Origin: Candidatus Acidiferrales bacterium | Lineage (GTDB): Bacteria > Acidobacteriota > Terriglobia > Acidiferrales > UBA7541 | Direction: 5' to 3' | NCBI GenBank assembly: GCA_030044295.1 | Contig: JASHWB010000382.1 | Coordinates: 1 to 6,755, forward strand | Length of the DNA stretch: 6,755 nt | In this document: positions 1 to 5,940 of the stretch, piece by piece | Numbering within the stretch: the first letter of the stretch is position 1 | How the letters are laid out: each line of letters opens with the position of its first letter | The notes under the pieces: generated by a model | The model's input: the letters and a program-made list of their open reading frames with translations, nothing else | Databases searched by the model: none | What the model was told of the DNA's origin: nothing | Program-made: the position numbers and the translations under genes

Positions 1-2663
1 GCCTTTTCCATATCTCCCGTGCGGAAGTATGCCCATCCAAGCGTGTCCCAATACGCCGCAAGATGTGAAGCTGTTGCGAAATCTTGCGGCGACGCATCTT
101 GAATATCGATCTTCGCAGTAGCAGCTTCCTCCTCGCTCACCGCTTTCTGCGAATCCTGTACGGCCTCCGGCAAGCTCACATTCGCGTCGGCCATCGCATA
201 AGCGACGCTATTCAAGGTATTGGTGGATGGATCGGCGGCCAGGGCGCTCTCAAAAGTCGAAATCGCTTTAGCCGCGTTCCCTGCGCGTGAATACGCCGTC
301 CCAAGCTCAGTCAGCAGGGTGGCGCTTCCGGGATTATGCTTCACCGCCCCTTCCAGTTCCGTTACCGCCTCCGGATATCTCTGCAGGCTCAGCAGAATCG
401 CGCCGGCTCTTTCAGGAGCCATCACGTTTTCCGGCATTGCTTGCTCCAGCTCTTTCCAAACGGCAAGCGCATCCTCCGTCTGATGCTGCATAAGCAGCAG
501 CGTGCCGAGTTCCTCGTAAGCGGTCGGCTGCTTCGGGTCGAGCGCGATGGCCTTTTTTAGCTCCGCGACGCCTTGGTCGCGAGGCCCCATCGCTGCGTGC
601 AGCGTGCCGAGCGCCGTCCACGCCTGCGCGTATTTGGGATCCTTCTCCACAGCCTGCTGAAAGTACTCCATAGCCCCTGGGAAATCCCTCATCTGCCACG
701 ATTGGTAACCCTCGCCATAAAGTTTCAGGGCTTCTGGATTCTCGCTGCCTCCCGAACTGCTCATCTGGTCCGCTTGGCCCCCGAGATAAATGTTGATCTT
801 CGCGTCGTTCTCGATGGCTTTTTGAAATTTGTCGTATGCCTCAAATTCGGCTGGGTGAACCTCGCGCTCCTTCGTTACCAGTTTCTTTTCCACGTGGAGA
901 GTGTTCCCGGAAATCGTGTAGGTCGCGTCATAATCCGCGAAGGGCTCGCTCAAATGCACCGCCTGCGGCAATTGCGGATTCATTCCGGCCGGCAGCTCTA
1001 TCGCAGCAGTGTAGAGAAAGTTATTTGGTGAGCCCATCTTGATCGTTTTCGGCCTCTTGGCGGCATCGTCGGGCAACGCAGGTACCGATATCGGAGGAAG
1101 CGGAGCCGAAATCCATTTGTCCGAAAAATCCGAATAATCCTTGCGTACGTAGTTGTATTCGATATCCAGCGGAGTTTCAGTCTGCTCGGGAGGCGTTACT
1201 GTCACGTTGCTCACCGTGCCGCCAAATCCCATGCCCTCAGACATTTTCTGCATCACTTCGGTCCACTGCGCTTGTCCCGCCTGTCGAAATGCTAACCGGA
1301 TAAGAAACTCCGGGTCGTCGTGAACCGTCATCCGCATCTTGCTCGTAAGCGTGCCAGTCGCGTCGAGCGTGCCGTCCACTTGAAAATGCTCGAACATTGG
1401 AAACGGCGGATCGGCGGGCGTTTTTACCAGTTCCGCCGGGCGAGTATCCGGGATCACCAGGGAGGATTTGTCTCGAAGATTCGCGGTCAAGTATCCGAAG
1501 GGAGTAACTTCCGGCGTCGTATCCAGAAACAGGTAACCTTTGCCCTCAGGAATCGCCGTTATTACGTGATCGAATTGCAGCGGCGATGGCACGTCTCGAT
1601 CGATTTTGTTGCTGGAGTTGATCAGCGCTGGATACGCTTTAATTCCTTCCGCGGCCAACAGCGCTTCGAACAGCGTGTGTTTGTCCTTGCAGTCGCCATA
1701 ATCATTGCCCAGAACGTCCGCCGCCGCGTGCGGTTGATACCTCCCAATCCCCAACCCGATTCCGATATACCGGTATTTCGTCGAAACGAACGCGTACAGT
1801 CTCTTGATCTTGTCCGTCTCCGTCGTTGCTCCGCGAGTCAGCTCATCAGCTTTCGCTTTAATATCGGGCGTCGCAATCGCCCGCGAAGCCACCAGTCCGC
1901 CGAACCACTTCCCCAGTTCATCCCAGTTCTGAAAGCTCGTTACCTGTACATCCGGAAATTCCGTGTCGTCGCTATTTGTCGTATCGTCGGCCTTCTTTAC
2001 CGTTAGGTTTTTCGTTTGCCAGGTGTAAATTCGGTTTCCTGCATCCTCGGTGACCGTCGGTTGCACCGTCGTACTCTTCACGATCACCTTCCGGTCCTTC
2101 GGTACGCTAATCTGCAAATCCTCGTGCAGCACGATCGCGCTGTGTGTGAAGTTGAAATAACTCCAGAACTGCCCGGGATCGAGCGGCTTCGTGGTGTCCG
2201 CGCGCCACTCGAATTCTACGGTGTCGCCTGCCTCCAGCCCCTTTACCGCCACCTGCAGCACCTTGATATCGCTATAAAACGGCGCTTGCTGCGTCACCTG
2301 TGCCGGCATATCCAGCGCGTTTTCCGCTGGCGTCACCACCACTCGCTTGTCCGGCTTAATCACTCGCAGATACACCAGCTGCAGAGTCGTGGTCGCCGAC
2401 GCATAAGGAAAATTCAGCATCCCGAACGCTTGGACGCCCGCTTGGGACTGAACTTCCACCGTCCCTTCTCGCGTGGTCATCGAGGTACCGTCATCGTGAA
2501 AAGCCATTGTCGTGTGCAGGTCCTCGATCACTGCCGCCTGATTGGAGTAATCGGGAGGGGATGGGCTGCCTTTTGGCTTCGCGTCTTGTGCCGTGCCGCG
2601 CGCTGCCAGGCACACAAACAGTCCGAGCAGCGTGACCGTCGCGAGCGCTATCCGCAGCCTCAT
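1..2663 (-). CDS. Exported DUF3857 / transglutaminase-like / TPR protein (5' part; 3' end beyond window)
   Basis: The minus strand is open from position 2663 to the left edge (887 codons plus 2 nt). Residues 1-26 are a signal peptide (MRLR, hydrophobic core, GTAQ near the cut site), so the product is exported. Residues ~45-250 fit DUF3857. Residues ~285-400 are a transglutaminase-like core with Cys325 (GDCKDK), His366 (FDH) and Asp381 (DTTP), the complete papain-like triad. From ~645 onward there are at least five TPR-like repeats (for example YGEGYQSWQMRDFPGAMEYF, then AWTALGTLHAAMG) running to the edge. The family is common in Acidobacteria and Bacteroidetes. Its substrate is unknown; a role in cell-surface protein or peptide processing is inference. 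I chose the ATG at 2663 because GGAG lies 10 nt upstream. An in-frame ATG at 2687 adds eight residues but has no Shine-Dalgarno. The gene is divergent from the S41 operon. Confidence 0.9.
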   Translation of the reverse strand, partial: MRLRIALATVTLLGLFVCLAARGTAQDAKPKGSPSPPDYSNQAAVIEDLHTTMAFHDDGTSMTTREGTVEVQSQAGVQAFGMLNFPYASATTTLQLVYLRVIKPDKRVVVTPAENALDMPAQVTQQAPFYSDIKVLQVAVKGLEAGDTVEFEWRADTTKPLDPGQFWSYFNFTHSAIVLHEDLQISVPKDRKVIVKSTTVQPTVTEDAGNRIYTWQTKNLTVKKADDTTNSDDTEFPDVQVTSFQNWDELGKWFGGLVASRAIATPDIKAKADELTRGATTETDKIKRLYAFVSTKYRYIGIGLGIGRYQPHAAADVLGNDYGDCKDKHTLFEALLAAEGIKAYPALINSSNKIDRDVPSPLQFDHVITAIPEGKGYLFLDTTPEVTPFGYLTANLRDKSSLVIPDTRPAELVKTPADPPFPMFEHFQVDGTLDATGTLTSKMRMTVHDDPEFLIRLAFRQAGQAQWTEVMQKMSEGMGFGGTVSNVTVTPPEQTETPLDIEYNYVRKDYSDFSDKWISAPLPPISVPALPDDAAKRPKTIKMGSPNNFLYTAAIELPAGMNPQLPQAVHLSEPFADYDATYTISGNTLHVEKKLVTKEREVHPAEFEAYDKFQKAIENDAKINIYLGGQADQMSSSGGSENPEALKLYGEGYQSWQMRDFPGAMEYFQQAVEKDPKYAQAWTALGTLHAAMGPRDQGVAELKKAIALDPKQPTAYEELGTLLLMQHQTEDALAVWKELEQAMPENVMAPERAGAILLSLQRYPEAVTELEGAVKHNPGSATLLTELGTAYSRAGNAAKAISTFESALAADPSTNTLNSVAYAMADANVSLPEAVQDSQKAVSEEEAATAKIDIQDASPQDFATASHLAAYWDTLGWAYFRTGDMEK

Positions 2664-2673
2664 AGTCAGCGAA

Positions 2674-2677
2674 CTCC
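2674..2677 (-). promoter_or_regulatory. Ribosome binding site deciding the 2663 start
   Basis: On the minus strand GGAG lies 10 nt before the ATG at 2663. The alternative in-frame ATG at 2687 has nothing purine-rich before it (the upstream bases read CGTACCCACA). The shorter start also gives a compact signal peptide with a two-arginine n-region. Both observations favour 2663. Confidence 0.5.
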
Positions 2678-2913
2678 GGCTCTGCATTGTGGGTACGTGA
2701 CGAGATCGGCATTCTACTCATAAAACCCGCACCTGCGCTAGCCATCGGTTCTCGGCCCGTGCTCTGTCCGGCAGCTCTGTTGAGTCGACTCTTGGATGGA
2801 CCGCAATTAGTCCAGCGTCCGATTCCCCTAAAAATGGGACCGTCTTTTCACCTGAATCCTGGCGGCTGGCTCATTTTCCCTGGGTACTGGTTCTTGACGT
2901 CATCGAGGCATTA

Positions 2914-3102
2914 ATGCTACCGTGGGATGTTTTTGTTGCTCGCTTGGAAGCTGCCGAGGGCGAGCAACACACAGAAACACCCATCGGCGCCCGCCCGGTC
3001 GCGGTGCGCCTCTGCGGACGCAACGCGTGTATAGCCGGCCTATATGCACGCGGCGGCCGGAGGTTCTGCCGGATGAGGATGAAACTGGAGGGCAAGCTGT
3101 GA
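2914..3102 (+). CDS. Possible small hypothetical protein, 62 residues
   Basis: The ATG at 2914 is preceded by GAGG with a 5-nt gap, which is an acceptable ribosome binding site. The product would begin MLPWDVFVARLEAAEGEQHT, carries three cysteines (one pair in the sequence CGRNAC) and ends in a basic, Arg-rich tail (RRFCRMRMKLEGKL). There is no signal peptide or membrane segment, and I recognise no family. The third codon positions are GC-rich but not strongly so. Other frames over the same stretch are also open on both strands, and a 10-bp hairpin lies inside its 5' end. It could equally be chance. Homologues in related genomes would be needed to accept it. Confidence 0.2.
   Translation: MLPWDVFVARLEAAEGEQHTETPIGARPVAVRLCGRNACIAGLYARGGRRFCRMRMKLEGKL
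2934..2969. other. Inverted repeat: 10-bp perfect stem, 16-nt loop
   Basis: TGTTGCTCGC (2934-2943) is exactly the reverse complement of GCGAGCAACA (2960-2969). The loop is 16 nt and contains a possible further GG/CC pairing. Neither strand has a T-run after the stem, so it is not a standard terminator. It may be an RNA hairpin, a protein-binding site or the end of a decayed element. Confidence 0.5.
3024..3052. other. Inverted repeat: 11 bp with a 2-nt bulge
   Basis: CGCGTG then TATAG (3024-3034) pairs with CTATA then CACGCG (3040-3044 and 3047-3052). The TG at 3045-3046 is bulged and the loop is CCGGC. There is no T-tract on either side. It lies 55 nt after the 2934-2969 hairpin, so the two could belong to one structured transcript, which is inference only. 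Confidence 0.4.
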
Positions 3103-3230
3103 CGATATCGCGAGCCGACGAGCAACTGGCGCCACCGAAACGCACCGCATGCTCGATGCCTTCCCGCACCAAACCTGCGAACCGGCCCCGCCACTCGTCA
3201 GTCACGGCCTACCGCTCACATTCACCGCGT

Positions 3231-3311
3231 TCTACCCGAGACACCGAACGAGTAGAAATGCTTCTAACTCCTACAAAACAAAGATTCGCGTACCGCTCTA
3301 CCCGAGACACC
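3231..3311. repeat. 15-bp exact direct repeat pair TCTACCCGAGACACC
   Basis: TCTACCCGAGACACC occurs at 3231-3245 and again at 3297-3311, 66 bp apart start to start. A flanking TACCGCTC occurs at 3210-3217 and 3291-3298. The second copy therefore looks like the first (from 3210) with 15 internal bases removed. The first copy also lies in an imperfect inverted repeat, TTCTAC (3230-3235) with GTAGAA (3252-3257). Possible meanings are a degenerate tandem duplication or paired operator sites. Confidence 0.6.
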
Positions 3312-3435
3312 TCCAATCCCATCGGCGTTCATCTACCTTCCGCCTGCCGCATGGCAGACGCCAACGCTAGCGTCAACTCTTTCGTGCCCTGTCGCGCGAT
3401 CTCAGACATCCAATCCATGGCGTCCAATCTCATCG

Positions 3436-3515
3436 TCAAGGGCGGAACAGCCTATCAACCTTTGACACATGTAAATTGCAGAAAACAAAAGCAGTTGAAA
3501 AATCAAGGGCGGAAC
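3436..3515. repeat. 13-bp exact direct repeat pair TCAAGGGCGGAAC
   Basis: TCAAGGGCGGAAC occurs at 3436-3448 and 3503-3515, 67 bp apart start to start. The first copy directly follows a TCCAATCTCATCG element (3423-3435), which has a near-identical relative TCCAATCCCATCG at 3312-3324. The copies lie about 105-190 bp upstream of the -10 box of the S41 operon, so binding of a regulator is possible but unproven. Confidence 0.55.
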
Positions 3516-3616
3516 GTCCCGGTGCAACTACTTTTCACCATCTTTCCCGCCTCACCTTCGCTGTTTGATTTCAGATTCGCCCCTCCGTTTCCGGTCGCTG
3601 GCTTCCAGTCCGCCGA

Positions 3617-3625
3617 TGCTATAAT
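3617..3625 (+). promoter_or_regulatory. Extended -10 promoter for the S41-deacetylase operon
   Basis: TGCTATAAT is a perfect extended -10 element (TG, one base, TATAAT at 3620-3625). No good -35 hexamer is found 16-18 bp upstream (GCTGGC at a 17-bp spacing), which is usual for extended -10 promoters. Transcription would start near 3632 and give a leader of about 60 nt before the ATG at 3692. A short GTTTC/GAAAC hairpin lies in this leader at 3657-3669. Confidence 0.5.
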
Positions 3626-3691
3626 CGAAAACCGAGCTTACGGGCGCGCGGGAATTGTTTCGGAGAAACTGTCGGATAGAAGGGCTTGGGC

Positions 3692-4906
3692 ATGAGTTCA
3701 CTGGCAAAGAAGATCGTCGCGGTCGTTTCGGTGTTCGTCTTCGCGTACGTCGCCGCCGGTTTTGTGATGAGCCGCTCCGACGACCAGAAGGAAAACGCCT
3801 ACAAGGCGATGACTGTCTACACCGAGGTCCTCGATCACATCCAGAGCGACTACGTGGACCAGCCTAATGTCCGCCAGGTTACCAGCGGCGCGCTTCATGG
3901 CCTGCTCGATTCGCTCGACCCGCAGTCGAGCTATATGAGCCCGCTCGAATACAAGGATTATGAGGAGAAAACTTCCACCGTCGCCAAGGCCAGCGCCGGC
4001 GTCGCGCTCACCAAACGATTCGGCTACATCAGCGTGATTTCCTCGCTGCCGGATAGTCCCGCGGCCAAGGCCAATTTGCGCCTCGGCGACGTGATCGAAA
4101 AGATCGGTGATTTCACCACGTCGCAGATGGGCGTCGACCAGGCGCAAGTCCTCCTGAGTGGCGATCCCGGCACCGCGGTGAAGCTCTCCGTGATTTTCCG
4201 CGGTAAGACGGAGCCTGAATCCGTCGATCTGACCCTGGAGCCGCTGGCGCCGCCGAAGGTAGTCACTGCCACTCTATCGGGAGGCGTCGCCTATCTTCGC
4301 GTGCCCACTTTCAGCAACGGCATGGCCGATCAAATTCGCGCCAGTCTCGAACAGTTCAAAAAAGCAGGCGCGCACAAGCTGATTCTCGACCTTCGGAATT
4401 GCGCGCTGGGCATCGACAAAGAGGGCGTTGATACGGCCCAGCTCTTTCTCAGTTCCGGCACCATCGCCACACTGAAGGGCCAGACCGTCACGCCGCAGGT
4501 TTTTTCCGCCGATCCTTCGAAGGCTGTTTGGACCGCGCCCGTCGCGGTGCTTATCGGTAACGGAACCGCCGGTGCCGCTGAAATCGTCGCCGCGGCGATT
4601 TCCGATAATCATCGTGGCGACACGATTGGCGATCGCACCTACGGAACGGCTTCCGAGCAGAAACTGATTCACCTCGACGATGGCTCCGCGATCATTCTTA
4701 CCGTGGCCGATTACTACACGCCGGCGAACAAGAACATTCCCGCAGAAGGCGTCGTCCCAATCGACGTGGTGCGCCCGGCAGCCGTTGACGACATCGCAGA
4801 GTTGAATAACATCTATCCTCCCGCGCCGACGGATTCGCCCACCGACCCGGTTGTGAAAAAGGCGCTCGATGTTTTACAGGCCGCGCCCGCGCAAAAGGCC
4901 GCGTAG
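3692..4906 (+). CDS. Membrane-anchored PDZ-S41 (CtpA-like) protein, probable pseudoprotease
   Basis: The product has 404 residues. The ATG at 3692 has AGGG 7 nt upstream; the in-frame TTG at 3686 is less likely. Residues ~8-25 form a membrane anchor or signal peptide, placing the rest outside the cytoplasm. Residues ~30-95 match the helical N-terminal part of C-terminal processing peptidases (YTEVLDHIQSDYVD, LDPQSSY). Residues ~100-190 are a PDZ domain (LPDSPAAKANLRLGDVIEKI) and ~195-360 the S41 core (LILDLRN, AEIVAAAISD, DGSAIILTVADYYTP). In active enzymes the Ser of (S/T)ASASE and the Lys 25 residues later (FGKG) form the dyad. Here those positions are Gly294 and Thr319 (TAGAAE, TYGTAS). 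Asp305 is kept. The DLRxNPGG loop reads DLRNCALG. Proteolysis is therefore unlikely by the known mechanism. The gene is first in an operon with the deacetylase, which follows after 6 nt. Confidence 0.9.
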   Translation: MSSLAKKIVAVVSVFVFAYVAAGFVMSRSDDQKENAYKAMTVYTEVLDHIQSDYVDQPNVRQVTSGALHGLLDSLDPQSSYMSPLEYKDYEEKTSTVAKASAGVALTKRFGYISVISSLPDSPAAKANLRLGDVIEKIGDFTTSQMGVDQAQVLLSGDPGTAVKLSVIFRGKTEPESVDLTLEPLAPPKVVTATLSGGVAYLRVPTFSNGMADQIRASLEQFKKAGAHKLILDLRNCALGIDKEGVDTAQLFLSSGTIATLKGQTVTPQVFSADPSKAVWTAPVAVLIGNGTAGAAEIVAAAISDNHRGDTIGDRTYGTASEQKLIHLDDGSAIILTVADYYTPANKNIPAEGVVPIDVVRPAAVDDIAELNNIYPPAPTDSPTDPVVKKALDVLQAAPAQKAA

Positions 4907-4912
4907 CCAATA

Positions 4913-5758
4913 GTGAAAATTTCACGCCGTTCGCGCCGTGCCTTCGGGCGCGCGGTGCGTCGTGCCTCGTTGCCGATCGCGCTCGCAGCGTTTGCGGCAA
5001 TCGTTTTCTCAGGCTGCGCAAGGGAAGTGCACTGGCCCTGGGCCGCCAAGTCGCGCCGGACACATCGCGAACCCGCCCACGCCGAACGCGCCGCGCACGG
5101 TCCGCGCCTCGCGATCATCATCGACGATCTCGGCAACGATCCCTCGGAAGCCAAATCCGTCGTCGCGCTGCCGTTTCCCATCACCGCTTCTGTCTTGCCG
5201 CACCTCGAATATTCAGCGCAAACCGCGGATGAAGCCTGGAGCCGTGGCGATCAGGTGATCCTGCATCTGCCGATGCAGCCGGTCGGCGACGCAGCCAAAT
5301 CAGAGGCGATCGAACTGCGCTCGGGAATGTCCACTAGCCAGGTGCAAACCACGCTGGCCGGCATGCTGGCCAGCGTTCCGCACGCCATTGGCGTGAACAA
5401 TCACGAAGGTTCGCGCGCCACAGCCGATCCGCGGCTGATGGCGGAGCTCATGCCGCTGCTGCGCGCGCGGGGGCTCTTCTTCATCGACAGCCGCACCACC
5501 GCTGCCACGGTCGCGTACGACGAAGCGGAGCGCACCGGCGTCCGCGCCGCATCCCGCAAAGTCTTCCTCGACGACACGCCCACCCGCGAAGCCGTGCTCG
5601 CGCAACTCGACCTCGCCGCGCGAGACGCGCTTCACGACGGCGCCGCGATCGCCATCGGCCATCCGCATCCGCAGACGATTGCCGCGCTCGCCGATGGCGT
5701 CCCAAGGCTTGAACGGCGCGGAATTCGCGTCGTTTTCGCTTCCGATCTGGTGCATTAG
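4913..5758 (+). CDS. Divergent polysaccharide deacetylase family protein (DUF610/YibQ-like)
   Basis: The product has 281 residues. The start is a GTG 6 nt after the S41 stop codon, with only a weak, distant AAAGG (translational coupling is likely). The N-terminus is very basic (nine Arg/Lys in the first 17 residues), followed by a hydrophobic stretch ending in FSGC with Cys35. This could be a lipobox, although Phe at -3 is not ideal. Residues ~64-280 match the divergent polysaccharide deacetylase domain: IDDLG (70-74), HLPMQP (118-123), NNHEGS (162-167), FFIDSRT (189-195), FLDDTP (218-223) and GHP (249-251). Asp71 or Asp72 together with His118, His164 and His250 are candidate metal or catalytic residues, by analogy with NodB-type enzymes. 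Activity for this family is poorly established. Its neighbourhood with CtpA-like proteins (and EnvC in Proteobacteria) points to the periplasm and peptidoglycan or another envelope glycan. Confidence 0.9.
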   Translation: MKISRRSRRAFGRAVRRASLPIALAAFAAIVFSGCAREVHWPWAAKSRRTHREPAHAERAAHGPRLAIIIDDLGNDPSEAKSVVALPFPITASVLPHLEYSAQTADEAWSRGDQVILHLPMQPVGDAAKSEAIELRSGMSTSQVQTTLAGMLASVPHAIGVNNHEGSRATADPRLMAELMPLLRARGLFFIDSRTTAATVAYDEAERTGVRAASRKVFLDDTPTREAVLAQLDLAARDALHDGAAIAIGHPHPQTIAALADGVPRLERRGIRVVFASDLVH

Positions 5759-5765
5759 CGTTTTC

Positions 5766-5814
5766 TTCGCCTGTACGAAGAGACAGGTGAAAGGACTGGA
5801 ACTAAAACTGTCCT
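5766..5814 (+). terminator. Possible terminator: tandem hairpins after the deacetylase gene
   Basis: Eight nt after the stop codon, TTCGCCTGT (5766-5774) pairs with ACAGGTGAA (5783-5791), a 9-bp stem with one G-T pair and an 8-nt loop. A second weaker pair, AGGAC (5792-5796) with GTCCT (5810-5814), follows directly. A pyrimidine-rich stretch with several T's (TTCTATTTTCTTCCC) begins at 5819. The lack of a clean T-run right after a stem keeps confidence moderate. Confidence 0.4.
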
Positions 5815-5928
5815 CGCGTTCTATTTTCTTCCCGCGGCATGCGGACTAGGCTCCTTGTTGCCGATTCGCGATGGAGCAGGCGCCACAAACGAACCAAGCA
5901 AGGCGCAACTTGGGGGCGCATCGCGAAC

Positions 5929-5937
5929 AGGAAGGAG
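5929..5937 (+). promoter_or_regulatory. Ribosome binding site deciding the 5941 start
   Basis: AGGAAGGAG ends 3 nt before the ATG at 5941. Its first AGGA sits at a good 8-nt spacing. The in-frame upstream ATG at 5839 has no such site and would add 34 Arg-rich residues unlike a TPR protein. The in-frame ATG at 5983 also lacks one. The start at 5941 is therefore preferred. Confidence 0.6.
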
Positions 5938-5940
5938 CCT

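Larger units (their letters stand above)
2688..3691. other. Long divergent intergenic region, no convincing intact gene
   Basis: About 1 kb separates the divergent DUF3857 gene and the S41 operon, which is long for a bacterial intergenic region. It contains a 10-bp palindrome GAGTCGACTC (2782-2791), a TGACGTCA palindrome (2895-2902), two hairpins (2934-2969 and 3024-3052), a weak small ORF (2914-3102), two pairs of exact direct repeats between 3231 and 3515, and an extended -10 promoter at 3617. One minus-strand frame from about 3460 to 2900 is open except for two stops and may be a decayed gene. I see no tRNA, riboswitch consensus or transposase. Confidence 0.6.

Noticed and set aside
1320..2723. 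Two long plus-strand frames (228 and 235 codons) at 1320-2006 and 2016-2723
   Set aside because: They are antisense to the DUF3857-transglutaminase gene, are very rich in Arg and His, and have no domain. The minus strand there gives a clean family match.
3462..3467. TTGACA as a -35 box
   Set aside because: No -10-like hexamer lies 16-18 bp downstream (the bases there are AACAAAAG).
3231..3515. Repeats near 66-67-bp spacing as a CRISPR array
   Set aside because: Repeat units are only 13-15 bp, each has just two copies, and the two pairs differ in sequence. No cas genes are present.
3686..3691. TTG at 3686 as start of the S41 gene
   Set aside because: It adds only Met-Gly and leaves no usable spacing to AGGG at 3681-3684. 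The ATG at 3692 has a 7-nt spacing.
2922..3695. 257-codon plus-strand open frame between the divergent genes
   Set aside because: GTG start without a Shine-Dalgarno; the product is rich in Arg, Ser and Pro with no recognisable domain; it overlaps the extended -10 promoter, the S41 ribosome binding site and the S41 start codon. More likely a shadow frame.
3698..4672. Minus-strand frames at 3698-4147 and 4274-4672
   Set aside because: They are antisense to the S41 gene, whose PDZ and S41 motifs are unambiguous in the plus frame.
5839..5940. ATG at 5839 as start of the TPR protein
   Set aside because: No ribosome binding site, and the 34 added residues are Arg-rich and unlike the family. AGGAAGGAG lies just before the ATG at 5941.
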